Notes: generated from the sequence alone by a model not told the origin. Counted from the stretch's first letter, positions 27,874 through 38,925 are shown. The stretch: DNA of 64,000 nucleotides from UTCFX2 sp963827155 (GCA_963827155.1 CAWGZV010000002.1:1550001-1614000), one strand, 5' to 3'. Translations and numbers: made by a program.

Positions 27874-29478
27874 ATGAATAGCCAATTATTTATCGCTCTG
27901 CCCCCCACCATCCTTATTTTGACTTTTCTTGCTCTTATCGCTGTTCGCATAATAAAACCTGCCAACAGAAATTATTGGTTGGCAGCCTCCGCCGGCGTAT
28001 TTTCCTCTCTGATTGCCGCGCTTGGCTTTCATTCTTTCTGGAAAATCTCTCAGTCGATCAACCCTTGGAATTTTGATAGCCAAATCTCGATAAATCTCTT
28101 TATCATTGCCGACAACCGATCTTGGCTGGTAACAATATGTGCGTTGGTGCTTCTGCTTGCCTTCGTAAGCACTCGGGCATCGCGTTCAGCAGGTTTGGTT
28201 AAAATCGAAGAAAACTGGACTGATTTGAGCAGTGCAATCCTGATTACATTTGCATCGTTAGTCGCGATATTGTCCGGAAACCTCCTCTTTCTGATTTTTT
28301 CATTGGCATTGATCGATTATTTATTAATATTCTTTCGCTTTATGGCTCCTCTCAGCAACGGGCAAGTTATTGACTATCTCTTTCCACATTTCCTTCTTAA
28401 GATAATCAGCCTATTATTTGTTTTTGGTGCAATCATTGTAGGATTCTCAGAAGATCGCTCCTTAACCTATCAAAATCTCTCGCCTATCCAAATTCTGATG
28501 ATATTCCTTGCGGCAAGTATCCGCCTGGGAGTGTTTCCTCCAAAGCTAAAATCTAACGGTAAAGAAACTTCGAAATTCGCAGACAATACGTTGTATTTGT
28601 TGCTGATCACCCTTGCACCTGTTGTTGTAGTTGTTACACGCATTTCTGAAATTGAAAAAGCCTTGCCGTACAGCAGGATTATATTAACTGTTTTCGGTTT
28701 GTCTGTGCTTCTCGCGGCATTAAGATGGCTCGGCTCCGAGGTGGAAAAGTATGCTCCCTATGCCTGGATTAATGGGATAGGTGGTTTTGTGATAGTGTCT
28801 GGAATGCTCTTAAAAACAGAAGCCAGCCTAAGCTGGGGAGTTATTTTCTTGTTATGTGGAGGATTAATTAGTTTTTTATTTTCTGGAGCTAAGTATTCTC
28901 GCCTCATGAAGTGGTTTATTGCTATTACATTAAGTGGGCTCCCGTTGACGGCTTCCTGGCTTGGGATGGATTTATACCTTCCTTTTGCAGGAATATTATT
29001 GTTTTTCTTTTTTTCACAGAGCATTTTACTCGCAGGGGTAATTCTCTCTGCGCCTGAACCATTCCTGCCTTCAACTCCAGAACGGTGGACAGTTATTCTG
29101 GACGGATTTGGGGCAGGGATACTGATGATTACCTTGATAAGTGCAACCACCATAAGATCTATAACAGGTTTGATTCCAGTATTGGGAACCACCACGGTTC
29201 GTTTTATCGTTCCTGCATTAATCGTGTGTGTTTTCGGATTATGTACTGCGGCTTATTTCCAAAGGAAAAAAAGGGCCAAAATATCAATCGATGCAGTGAT
29301 AAACCGTACGATCATTATCACCGGCTCAGCGAGCAAATTGGGAATTATTGCTCGCCCCATCATCGCCATCTTTTCTGGATTGAACAAGCTGCTTGAAAGC
29401 CAATCAGGAATTCTCTGGTCCATTTTATTGTTGGTTCTATTGCTGACTTTGTTTCAACAGGTAGGAGCAGGAGGTTGA
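27874..29478 (+). CDS. Complex I / Mrp antiporter-like membrane protein A
   Basis: A 534-residue integral membrane protein with roughly 14 hydrophobic segments, matching the size and helix density of NuoL/M/N or MrpA/D antiporter-type subunits. The middle part contains a conserved-looking SIRLGVFPPKLKS loop where NuoM/N has a PFHxWxPD loop, and the usual loop residues are not all present. It is the first of three adjacent membrane genes (27874-31520) with no quinone or NADH module nearby. The assignment rests on topology and weak motif likeness and should be taken as family-level only. Confidence 0.6.
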   Translation: MNSQLFIALPPTILILTFLALIAVRIIKPANRNYWLAASAGVFSSLIAALGFHSFWKISQSINPWNFDSQISINLFIIADNRSWLVTICALVLLLAFVSTRASRSAGLVKIEENWTDLSSAILITFASLVAILSGNLLFLIFSLALIDYLLIFFRFMAPLSNGQVIDYLFPHFLLKIISLLFVFGAIIVGFSEDRSLTYQNLSPIQILMIFLAASIRLGVFPPKLKSNGKETSKFADNTLYLLLITLAPVVVVVTRISEIEKALPYSRIILTVFGLSVLLAALRWLGSEVEKYAPYAWINGIGGFVIVSGMLLKTEASLSWGVIFLLCGGLISFLFSGAKYSRLMKWFIAITLSGLPLTASWLGMDLYLPFAGILLFFFFSQSILLAGVILSAPEPFLPSTPERWTVILDGFGAGILMITLISATTIRSITGLIPVLGTTTVRFIVPALIVCVFGLCTAAYFQRKKRAKISIDAVINRTIIITGSASKLGIIARPIIAIFSGLNKLLESQSGILWSILLLVLLLTLFQQVGAGG

Positions 29479-29484
29479 GATAAT

Positions 29485-30090
29485 ATGCCCTACCTGTTAG
29501 AAATTGCTGTTGTGTTCATTGCGGCGCTCACGGCAGTGATAATCTTATTATCATCAGACTGGCGGTACAACTCCTTAATGCTTGCGGTGCAGTATTTAAT
29601 GGCTTTTGTACTGTTAGCAATCGAATGGCCGTTCTTCTATGCGCTTTCCATTATGACCGCTGGATGGATCAGTTTAGCAGTGCTGGGGATGACAATCCTC
29701 TATAAATCTAGTAATCCGAAAGTCTCCGAATCCGGTCCTCCTCCTCCCGGACCGCCGCCTCTATTGCTAAATATGCTTTTTTCAATGATCATGATATTTG
29801 TCGTAAGTTCACTCCCCTCACACCTCGTTATATGGATCCCTAATCTCGAGCCTATTCAAATCTGGCTGGCGCTTTTTCTTTTTGGTATTGGATTGGTTAA
29901 CCTTTCTAGTAAATCTCAACCACCCGATTTGGTTATCACGTTGTTGATGATCATAACCGCCTTTGAAATCCTATTCAGCGGTCTGATGATAAATCCCACT
30001 CTTCTTACATTCTTAGTTAGTATTTCATTGTTGATCGCGCTAGCCGGCGCTTATTTGATCAATTCCCCAAGCAAGGCAGACCTGTTTTGA
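29485..30090 (+). CDS. Small multi-helix membrane protein of the antiporter-like cluster
   Basis: A 201-residue membrane protein with about six helices and a Pro-rich loop (GPPPPGPPPLLL) dividing it in two. The second half has a membrane-embedded Glu in MIITAFEILFSG, which recalls NuoK/MrpC small subunits, but the likeness is slight. It is translated from ATG at 29485 behind AGGAGG and overlaps the next gene by three bases, so the three proteins are likely made together and form one complex. Function unknown. Confidence 0.6.
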   Translation: MPYLLEIAVVFIAALTAVIILLSSDWRYNSLMLAVQYLMAFVLLAIEWPFFYALSIMTAGWISLAVLGMTILYKSSNPKVSESGPPPPGPPPLLLNMLFSMIMIFVVSSLPSHLVIWIPNLEPIQIWLALFLFGIGLVNLSSKSQPPDLVITLLMIITAFEILFSGLMINPTLLTFLVSISLLIALAGAYLINSPSKADLF

Positions 30091-31520
30091 GTGCTCCTTT
30101 GTTATGGATCGTCTTGCCGTTGTTGGTGAGTGGGGTACTGTTATTCTCCTATACGCATTTTAATTGGGCGCGTCTGATCGCTATTATTATAGCAGCTCTG
30201 CTTTTATTACTAATCATCGCCCTCCCAATAGGAGAAGTCGTTTTGCTGCCTTTTCCATTCAACCAGACTTCACTAATAATAAAAGAATCTCTTGCTTTCT
30301 CTGGAGTTCGGTTAACAATTACAAACTCAGACAAACCATTACTCTCTATACTGTTGATCGCCTTAGTCGTGTGGTTTGCTGGAACATATGCTGTAAAAGC
30401 CAAAGCTTTGTTTTTTCCTCTCGCCATAGGAATTTCAAGCATCTTGACAGCATCACTCGTGATTGAGCCCCGAATTCTTGCACCACTACTCGTCGAAATT
30501 GCCGCTTTGATTTCCGTCCCGCTCCTCATTCAATCAGAATTGCGACCCATTAAAGGCGTATTGAGATTTCTAAGCTTTCAAACAATTGGGATGGGTTTGG
30601 TGCTCCTGGGAAATTGGATGATCATTTTTTCAAGAATCCAATCAAATCTTCAATTGGATCAGGTCATTCCTCTCATTGTGATAGGTGTAGGTCTGGCAAT
30701 GACGCTGCCAATATTTCCGTTCCATTCTTGGATCAATTTACTTTCGCAAGAATCAGACCCTTACCTCGTTGGCTATATTTTTTTTATATTTCCTATGACG
30801 AATGCCGTTCTGGCTGTGTCTAGCCTTCTACGGTTGAATCTCGATGTGAATTCGGTTGAGTTTTCGGCTGCGATTCAATTTCTCGGGATTATCATGGTTC
30901 TGTTAGGTGGATTGGGAGTCATAGCCGAAAAGCGTTTACCAAGAATAAATGGTTTTTTAATTACCCATCAAATCGGGACACTTTTGATTGCGATGGGTTA
31001 TCTGCTTGTTTCTCCTGATGTCACCTGGGCAGAAGTATTCATTGCAGTCTTAGCCACATTAGGTATCCTGATCTTTACTTTGGCAATCGCTCAAAAAATC
31101 ATGTACTCGACTGCCGATGGTGATACAAACCTCGATCCTTCAAATTTTCAGACATCTGCAGAGCGATCGCCAATCGCCTTGACGGTTTATGCAATTGGTC
31201 TATTCTCGATCGCGGGGTTTCCTCTGCTGGCAAGTTTTCCAATTTACATTCCACTCGTTTCTCGCCTTGCCGCAACATCGCCAATTGCCGCCATCTTGTT
31301 TATCGTCTCAGTTTTTTTGATTTCAATAACCGGGTGTCGGGTGCTGATTCCTATGTTTCAAGCGCGAGATCAGCAATCAATCAAGGTCCATGAAGGGAAA
31401 ATTCAGATTGTATTCTTGGTTGGGAGTTTCGTGCTAGTTGTTGTTGTCGGATTAATTCCACAGATTTTCTGGAATGAACTATCGAATGTCGCTCAATTTA
31501 TTATCGCCATCACCCCATGA
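30087..31520 (+). CDS. Complex I / Mrp antiporter-like membrane protein B
   Basis: A 477-residue membrane protein resembling NuoM/NuoN. A membrane Glu occurs in LAPLLVEIAALISVP, as in the helix-5 Glu of antiporter subunits, and the loop PIFPFHSWINLL matches the PFHxW motif. The following helix (YIFFIFPMTNAVLAV) lacks the Lys usually found there, so proton pumping may be lost or changed. The start is TTG at 30087 overlapping the previous stop. Together with the genes at 27874 and 29485 it may form a small ion-translocating membrane unit. Confidence 0.68.
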   Translation: MSAPLLWIVLPLLVSGVLLFSYTHFNWARLIAIIIAALLLLLIIALPIGEVVLLPFPFNQTSLIIKESLAFSGVRLTITNSDKPLLSILLIALVVWFAGTYAVKAKALFFPLAIGISSILTASLVIEPRILAPLLVEIAALISVPLLIQSELRPIKGVLRFLSFQTIGMGLVLLGNWMIIFSRIQSNLQLDQVIPLIVIGVGLAMTLPIFPFHSWINLLSQESDPYLVGYIFFIFPMTNAVLAVSSLLRLNLDVNSVEFSAAIQFLGIIMVLLGGLGVIAEKRLPRINGFLITHQIGTLLIAMGYLLVSPDVTWAEVFIAVLATLGILIFTLAIAQKIMYSTADGDTNLDPSNFQTSAERSPIALTVYAIGLFSIAGFPLLASFPIYIPLVSRLAATSPIAAILFIVSVFLISITGCRVLIPMFQARDQQSIKVHEGKIQIVFLVGSFVLVVVVGLIPQIFWNELSNVAQFIIAITP

Positions 31521-31535
31521 ACGCAATCCACGACA

Positions 31536-31544
31536 TGCTATAAT
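31536..31544 (+). promoter_or_regulatory. Extended -10 promoter before the coiled-coil gene and selB
   Basis: TGCTATAAT is a perfect extended -10 element (TGN plus TATAAT at 31539-31544). No good -35 is visible, which extended -10 promoters do not need. It lies 64 bases before the coiled-coil gene. A small TGGGT/ACCCA hairpin at 31562-31575 would be in the 5' leader. Confidence 0.55.
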
Positions 31545-31607
31545 CATCCCCTACTGCTACATGGGTCAACACCCACGCAGCGATTTAGATTATGGAGAGA
31601 TGCATCA

Positions 31608-32744
31608 ATGGAACTGGAACAGATGACCAAGCAGTTGATTTGGCTGGATGAAGAGCGGCGAAAAGACAAGCAGCTCATCAGTAACTTGGAAGAACGGATC
31701 AATTCGCTTGAAAATAAATTGCCCCCATTGGAGCGTCAAGAAAAAGACATCGAAGCTCAGGTGACAAGATTGGGTTCGATAATATCCAGAATCGATGAAT
31801 TTGAAGAATTTCTGCTTCAGTTGCGCATCGAAACGAAACAATTGGTTGAAGATCACAGTAAGCAAGAAAAAAAGCGAGAAGAAGAGCTTGAAAAAGCTCG
31901 CCGAACTGAAATCCGAACCCTTGAAGCCAATTCAACAGAAATGCGAAAAGAGCTCGAGCAGCTTCCTGAGATCAAAAGAAATTTAAAGAATCGAGTTGAG
32001 GAAGAGCTCCGATTGTCTCGTGCGATAGATGAAGTCCGAAACCATATGGAAACTGTACGCCGCAGTGAAGAAGAATATACCCGCACGATTCGGGTGGTTG
32101 AAGATGGGCGTCGGCAGGATTTAAAACGAATCACCGATCTAACAGGTGAACTATCTGCTGTCAGGAAGCGGTCGGAGGAGAACAGCGGAAAACTTGAGCT
32201 TGCTTCGGCGACGATCAAGAAAATCGAAACCCGCTTGAATGAAATTCTCGCGGTTGAATCAGAACGCAGAGAAGCCGTATCTAATTTTCTAGACAGTCAG
32301 TCCTTGCGAGACGTAGAGCGCGAGCGTCAGTGGAAAGAATGGCAGTCCCGTTTCGAGCAGGTAGAAACCCAAGCCAAAGAGATAGAGTCCTCCCTCCAGG
32401 CTTTAGATGCAACTCAGCGGGCTGTGAAGCGCTCTCAACAAATGGTCGATGAAATCACCCAAAAATTGGAGCGGCGGATAACCGAAATTACCGAGGTCCA
32501 GCGATTGACAGAAGAAAGATTCCGTCAGGAATGGACAACTTTCAAGGCTGATGATCAAAAACGTTGGACGAATTACATCCTCACCATGGAAGAACAGCGC
32601 GGGGAGAGCCAACGTCAGCACGAGAAACTCGTCGAGAAGGTAACCCATATTGAAGATGAAATCCAGGAAATCCAGGACCTGCTCCAACAAGTTAATGAAC
32701 ATACAGAGAAGAGGCTGCAGAGTCTTCTTAGCAGTTACGCATGA
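31608..32744 (+). CDS. Long coiled-coil protein
   Basis: A 378-residue, highly charged protein rich in Glu, Arg, Lys and Gln with heptad-like spacing over almost its whole length (for example ERINSLENKLPPLERQEKDI). It has no signal peptide, membrane helix or catalytic motif. It therefore looks like a soluble, rod-shaped structural or scaffolding protein. It is transcribed from the extended -10 promoter at 31536 and precedes selB by 73 bases; a link with SelB is not evident. Function unknown. Confidence 0.78.
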   Translation: MELEQMTKQLIWLDEERRKDKQLISNLEERINSLENKLPPLERQEKDIEAQVTRLGSIISRIDEFEEFLLQLRIETKQLVEDHSKQEKKREEELEKARRTEIRTLEANSTEMRKELEQLPEIKRNLKNRVEEELRLSRAIDEVRNHMETVRRSEEEYTRTIRVVEDGRRQDLKRITDLTGELSAVRKRSEENSGKLELASATIKKIETRLNEILAVESERREAVSNFLDSQSLRDVERERQWKEWQSRFEQVETQAKEIESSLQALDATQRAVKRSQQMVDEITQKLERRITEITEVQRLTEERFRQEWTTFKADDQKRWTNYILTMEEQRGESQRQHEKLVEKVTHIEDEIQEIQDLLQQVNEHTEKRLQSLLSSYA

Positions 32745-32817
32745 ATGGGTCTCTTCATACGAACGAACCGTTGGAAGAGCCAGATAAGCAGTATTCTTCA
32801 TTGCCTAAGGTAATGAT

Positions 32818-34746
32818 ATGCACGTTATAGGGACTGCTGGACACGTTGATCACGGAAAATCGACCTTGATCGAAGCCCTCACAGGGATTCATCCCGACCG
32901 GTTGAAGGAAGAACGTGAGCGCGAGATGACCATCGACCTGGGTTTTGCTTGGATGAAGCTCCCAGCTGAAGATTTGCCAGAGGCTGAGGAGGTGGGAATT
33001 GTTGATGTTCCCGGACATCGGGATTTCATCGAGAATATGCTCGCCGGTATTGGAGGGATCGACGCCGCGCTGTTCATTGTAGCCGCAGATGAAGGTGTGA
33101 TGCCCCAGACTCGTGAACACTTGTCCATCCTGGATATCCTAAAAATCAAATCTGGCGTAGTTGTGCTGACGAAAATCGACTTGATTGATGATCCTGATTG
33201 GTTAGAATTGATTGAATCGGATGTTCAGCAAGTTCTTGCAGGAACGGTATTAGAGAGTGCCCCAATCTTAAGGGTCTCAGCCCGCACTGGGAAAGGGTTG
33301 AATGAGCTCAAAGCTCAAATTTGGGAATCTTTGCTAAAACATCCGCAGCGCATCGACCTCAACAAGCCGCGCCTCCCGATCGACCGGGTGTTCACAATCC
33401 CTGGTTTTGGAACCGTTGTAACGGGGACACTATTGGATGGGTGCTTACGGGTCGGTGATGAAGTCGAAGTCCTTCCAAGGAGGTTGCGCGGAAGGGTCAG
33501 GGGGCTGCAAACCCATCAGCAGAAGGAGCAAACCGCAGTTCCAGGCAGCCGGACTGCAGTAAATATTTCTGGAATTTCAATAGATGAAGTAAAACGCGGT
33601 GATGTTATTGCCCATTCTGGCGATTATCGTCCGACCCAACGCGTAGACGTGCACTTTTCTTTGCTCCCAGATGTCAGTCAGCCGCTTAAACATAATACAG
33701 ATGTAAAACTCTTCATTGGTACCAGTGAGACTCTTGCCAGGCTCCGCTTATTAGGGGTCGAGCAGTTGAAACCGGGTGAAAGTGGCTGGCTCCAGCTTGA
33801 ATTAAATCAGCCTATCGTTGCTGCACGCAGCGATCGCTATATCTTGCGCCGACCTTCTCCAGGAGAAACTCTGGGAGGTGGAGAGATCGTCGATCCTCAT
33901 CCATCCGGGCGACATAAACGCTTCGCACCTTCAACCCTCGCAAGTCTAGAAACGATCTCGAAAGGCACACCAGATGAGGTGCTGCTGCAGGCTTCCCAAT
34001 CCCTTGGGGCAGCATCCGCAAAAGACCTCATTTCTCATTCCAATCTGGAAATCGACTCGGCGGTGGCTTCTCTGCACCACCTCTTAGCCGCTGGTCAGCT
34101 TATCGACCTGGATAACAATAGCAAGACAGAAAATTATCAACCCGAAGATCTGGTCATCCCAAAAGCAGCTCTTGACCGGATAGTTGAAACAATTCTAACT
34201 GAGCTCAGCAGCTATCACCGCTTCTATCCACTCCGGTCTGGAATGCCTAAAGAAGAGCTGAAAAGCCGGTTGAAAGGCCATATTCATGGTTCTGCCCGGC
34301 TCTTCAACAATTTAATCCGAAGACTTGTTTTGGATAAAAAGGTCATCGAAAATGGCCCCATGCTTTCATCCCCAGAACATCAAATTCGATTCAGCTCAAA
34401 TCAGCAGCTGGAGATCGACCGCCTCAAAGCTCGATTTGAAGCAGATCCGTTTGCCCCACCATCGGTCAAGGAATGTCAAGACGCCGTCGGTGACGATGTT
34501 TATCGAGCTCTCCTGGATATCGGAGATTTAACCGAGGTCGCCCAAGATGTTGTCTTTCGCACCATCGATTTCCAGCGCATGCAATCTGAGATCCGATCGA
34601 TAATCGACCAAAATGGTTCGATCACAGTCGCTCAAGCTCGTGATCACTTTAATACAAGCAGAAAATTCATCCTGGCATTGTTAGAATATTTGGACGCGAT
34701 CGGTTTCACCATCCGATCAGGCGATGTTCGCAAATTGCGGCGTTGA
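32818..34746 (+). CDS. selB: Selenocysteine-specific elongation factor SelB
   Basis: A 642-residue GTPase that delivers selenocysteyl-tRNA to UGA codons followed by a SECIS element. The N-terminal GTPase has GHVDHGKST (8-16), MTIDLGFAW, DVPGHRDF and TKID, with the SelB-typical ALTGIHPDRLKEE. Middle beta-barrel domains follow (FTIPGFGTVVTGT). The C-terminal part contains the winged-helix repeats expected to bind SECIS, ending in VAQARDHFNTSRKF and YLDAIGFTIRSGD. This implies that the organism makes selenoproteins. SelA, SelD and tRNA-Sec are not in this window. The gene converges with the peptidase gene, leaving only eight bases between stops. Confidence 0.95.
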   Translation: MHVIGTAGHVDHGKSTLIEALTGIHPDRLKEEREREMTIDLGFAWMKLPAEDLPEAEEVGIVDVPGHRDFIENMLAGIGGIDAALFIVAADEGVMPQTREHLSILDILKIKSGVVVLTKIDLIDDPDWLELIESDVQQVLAGTVLESAPILRVSARTGKGLNELKAQIWESLLKHPQRIDLNKPRLPIDRVFTIPGFGTVVTGTLLDGCLRVGDEVEVLPRRLRGRVRGLQTHQQKEQTAVPGSRTAVNISGISIDEVKRGDVIAHSGDYRPTQRVDVHFSLLPDVSQPLKHNTDVKLFIGTSETLARLRLLGVEQLKPGESGWLQLELNQPIVAARSDRYILRRPSPGETLGGGEIVDPHPSGRHKRFAPSTLASLETISKGTPDEVLLQASQSLGAASAKDLISHSNLEIDSAVASLHHLLAAGQLIDLDNNSKTENYQPEDLVIPKAALDRIVETILTELSSYHRFYPLRSGMPKEELKSRLKGHIHGSARLFNNLIRRLVLDKKVIENGPMLSSPEHQIRFSSNQQLEIDRLKARFEADPFAPPSVKECQDAVGDDVYRALLDIGDLTEVAQDVVFRTIDFQRMQSEIRSIIDQNGSITVAQARDHFNTSRKFILALLEYLDAIGFTIRSGDVRKLRR

Positions 34747-34754
34747 GCTTCTCG

Positions 34755-37700
34755 TCACTTAAAAGTAAATGGTAGTAAAAGATGGTAAAAATTTTGCAGA
34801 ATAATCTGGGCGCGGTTATTTCCACTAGAATTGGGCAGTTCACCAGTCGCGGAAACATCCACCGCATTGGAGAATAACCCGTAGAATCCATCCAGGAGAT
34901 TACCGGTTATCGTTATCTCTCCACCCTGTCCAATTCCCAAATTATTACCTTTAAGAACCAATGGAATAGACGAAAATTGGGTTAGCGTAAATCCCTCAGT
35001 CGAGATCACAATATTGTTGTAAATTGGGAGTAATGTATCGCTGATAATAATTTGTGGAGCGGTCAATGTCCCGGTATTGGTGAAAGCGATATTATACGCA
35101 ACCAAAAAGTTTGGATGGAAGAAACCTTCTACATTTCCGGTTTTTGTAATTTCTAAGTCAGGTCTTGGAAGATAGATAGCGGCTTCGGAATGATTGTCAG
35201 CCTGACTGATATAGGGTTCACCTGCGCTTTGGATATCACCCACATTTACCAGGGATGCCGCAATCCCATCATCTGGAAATACAGCCCCAAAATGGATTTG
35301 TCCCGTCTCTCCTGGAGCCAGGTCGGCTACCTGAAAAACATACGGATCACTCAAGAGTTGGGTGATGCCAACCCCGCTAGAAATCACCTCCAAATTGGTC
35401 AGTCCAGATGGGAGCGTATCCGTCAGCAAAACATGGGTGGCGGTAAAATCACCGGTGTTTGTGAAATTGACCTGGTAGGAAACATTGTAGTCAGGATAAT
35501 TGATCCCATCAAGGTGGCCGCTTTTTACGATGACCAGGTCAGGGAGTGCGATTGAGGTCCAGGTTGCTGCCCGGTTGTTGGAGCTTCCACTCGCTTCTTC
35601 GCCTGCCGACTGGATCTCCACATTGTTCATTAGAACTCCAGTAAATCCATCCTGCACTTTCGCGGTGATCGTAATTTCACCAATTTCTCCCGGTAAATAA
35701 TCGAGGACATCAAATTTCAACGGTACCGAAGAAGTCTGGGTGATCATCAGTCCTGAAGATATTACCGCAGGATTTTCCAGCTCAACCGGCAGAGTGTCGC
35801 TGATCACCACATGGGTCGCCAGACCAGGTCCTGTGTTTGAGAACACGATGTGATACTGTACATACGTTTCTGCCGAAATTGGATCGAGTTTTTTACCTGT
35901 CATCGATATCGCTGCGTCTGGACGCAGGACCGGCAGCCTTGTCGCCGGGTCTCCGAGCAGCACGAATGTATCAACTAGGTCCTGGTACGCCCCTCCGGAG
36001 GCAGCCATCATTTGATATTTCGCCTGGGTAGTTGCTGGTCCCAGCATATTGAGATAGTCGAAAAACACCGCTCGAAAAAGACCTCGCTCCAACTTGTCAT
36101 GACCGGTGGCAAGGCCCAAACCGGTTGGGGAGAAGCTGGCGATTGCGCCTTTGTTATCAGCCCTGACAATCGCTTCCGCCAACGAAGACTTATCTGTAGG
36201 AGATTGCTGCGGTTCGATAAAATACCCTTCAAGGCAGGTCATCGGCACAAAAAATGGGTACATTCCAGCGTTTGTTAATGAAGAAATATTCGAAATGTGG
36301 AAGAAGCTCGTCCCCCATTGTTGATTGGCGCCGTGTCCCACATAACTCACGATCAATCGACCATTATTAATCGCTGCCAGTATGGCATTCCTCATATCAG
36401 TGCTGGTGAAATAGTTTACAAAATAATAAATTTTGTCTTCAATGTAAGGCGGCGGTAATTCGTGGTCTGCAATCAAATCCGATAAAACCGGAAAATTGCC
36501 GGCAGAAGGGTCGTTCTTATCTGCGATAAAGACCACTTTCTGATTCCAATCGCTTGCCGGAGAGTTTTCATAATTGATCAGCTTCGTCACCATCTTCTGG
36601 GTTTCTGCCGCGCTCCTGACAGGAAGCCTTCCGATGAACATATCCGGCATAAAATCCGTGCCAATAATCGTGACCAATCGGTTGTCAGACACCGTCTCAC
36701 CCAAATATCGGTCCAGAAAGTCGATATAAGGCGGGATAAAGTTTTTGGTATTAAATCCCTTGTAATTCTTATAATCGTAATTCCCATCCCCAACCAGCAG
36801 GACATAAGTCGGCGCAGGCGGCTGCCAGTATGAGTAAGCATAGGAAAGGAAATCTCGAATCGCCAGGGGATAGACCATTCCAGCGTTGAATTCATCAAAA
36901 ACTTGTTGAATATCCACAACTTTTACTCGAAAACCCTGGGATTCTCGGAAGGATGCTAGCGGCTGTACGCTTGTAATGAAATCGGAATGTGTGATCAGGA
37001 TATAGTCGGCGCCATTGCTTATGCTGTGCAGATCCGAAGGATTGTCAAGAATAATCGATTTCGGTTCTCGGATCGCCGGGGCAGCAAAAGCAAGCAGCTT
37101 GCTGTTCCCTACCACTGAATGGTCAAAATGTACTTGATATGTTGAAGTCACCGGCTCAATCAATGTCCCTGTGATCCAAACGGGTATTAGAGGTTCGCTG
37201 ATATTTAATACGGAGATTGTTTCTGTGCTGAATCCGCGGATCTGGATTTCATAATCCCCCGGTTGGTTTTTGACTGCAAGCTGATCTAAATCTGCTTCCA
37301 GCTTTCTGGCATATTGAATATCAAACCAATTTACGTAGTAGCTCTCCAGCGTGATCCCATTATCCATTGGCGCCTCGACCTTAAGGACATTTACCCCGTC
37401 CAGCAGGTAGGACTGCGGAAATTGGACCGTAAATTGGTAGTCCTCGCCAGCCCCCCAAAATAGATTTGCGATCAAATTATTATTGATATAGACTCGGGTA
37501 TGATGTTGTGGATTCCCAACGATACCAGCGAAACTGCCGGAAAATGTCACTGTAAAAGGATCCGTTATCGGATCGTTGATGGTGATATTTCCCGTTTTCG
37601 TTATTAATCCGGAGCTTGACACCATCTGGAGCCAGGTCCAGTGATCATCGTCTGGTCCGTTAGGAAGCTGCTGGTTGTAGAACACATTTTGCTCTGCCCG

Positions 37701-38925
37701 CAGCGTGTCAGTGAAATAGGCTGGTTTTGAGAAAAGTGAAGAGGGCGACCCATCGATTGAGCCCATCCTCAAACCATTCGATCCTCCCCAGGTCAGCCAG
37801 TAAATACTGTCCACCGCCCATTTGGTGGTCGGTTTTTGACCGTAGAATTTCAGAGCATCTTCAGGATCGAAGGATCCATCGGCTTCACCCGAAACGTCAA
37901 CAGCCACCTCGAGATTATTATAGAAAAGCCGGAAGGTCCTTGGATCGATGGCATCAATCGGTAATCCTGCCTGGTTCAACTTGTCATATGAAAGCGAATA
38001 GATGCCGTCGGTATCAACAGCAATTTTATAGGAAGGGCTGATTTCCGCCGGCGACTGCAAAATTTCATCCAGGCTGCTTGGGGACATGATCTCGCTGCTT
38101 TCATCCGAGAGATGAGTTCTCCACTTTCGAGCTTGTTCGTAGTTCAAGAGGTTCGATTGGAAGAAATCTTCAAACTCGCCTTCGTCGATTTCTTGAGCTG
38201 TCCCTTCGATTTCAGGCATCGGATCAGAGAAATTAATCCGGACCTTGATTTTTTGGATGCGGCGGAGTCTGCCTGAGACCGGATTATATTGGAAAGGGTA
38301 AAAACGCAGTGCCGCCGTTCTTTGGCTGCGGATAAATCCGATCGGGCCAAAATCGAAAGCTGCCGCCGGGATGAATTGATCCTGAGAATAAACAACGGGA
38401 TCTTTTGTCGCTCGATACCCAAGCAGCGCGTTCTCCGCAGCGGCAGTCCGGTCCAAAATCGGTTCGGTTCCCGGGCAAATGGAAAATTGGCCTTGCAGAT
38501 CAACCGATTCTGCCTCAAGAATTTCAAATGATAAATCCCGATCCCCAGGGATTCCAATCCACCCGCTTCCGATAGGGAGCCTGGGCTGTCCGGGTTCCGC
38601 AAGTATCTACCAGACTTTCCGACTGGATGGTCTGGCAGATCCCTGAACCATCCCGACCCTCGACGATTTCGTACCCTGGGCTGTTAAACTCCACCACAAG
38701 ACCATGATCGTCCTCAGAGATAATGCGCGGTCCAAAATTTTCTTGAGATGGTTTTCCGGAAGTAATCTCTTGGGTTTTTCCACCAGCTTGAATACTTGCC
38801 TGGGGAGGAGCCGGGCTGGCTTGAACACTTTGGACCAAAATCCAGATGAAGAATGATGTGATTAGAAATGGTAAGGCGAAAAGAGGAAGGAAATGAACGA
38901 TCTGCTTCAAAAGGGATGTTCTCAT
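34755..38925 (-). CDS. Secreted C25 (gingipain-like) cysteine peptidase with DUF11 repeats (frameshifted)
   Basis: A cell-surface or secreted peptidase of about 1389 residues. A signal peptide (LPLFALPFLITSFFIW) leads into a propeptide region. The catalytic C25 domain has His in YVGHGANQQWG (codon at 36333-36335) and Cys in MTCLEGYF (36234-36236), 33 residues apart, as in gingipains. Three DUF11 repeats fill the C-terminal third, and the protein ends in FYHLLLPFTFK. The frame breaks near 38601-38604: one extra base separates ESLVDT from AEPGQPRLPIGSG. The total of 4171 bases has one base too many. It is divergent from the DUF11-sortase protein at 39081 and shares its repeat type. Confidence 0.88.

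Noticed and set aside
38144..38602. A 152-codon - strand frame at the start of the peptidase gene
   Set aside because: It is a third frame across the frameshift region; the peptidase propeptide is read in the other two frames, and this one has no matching protein features.
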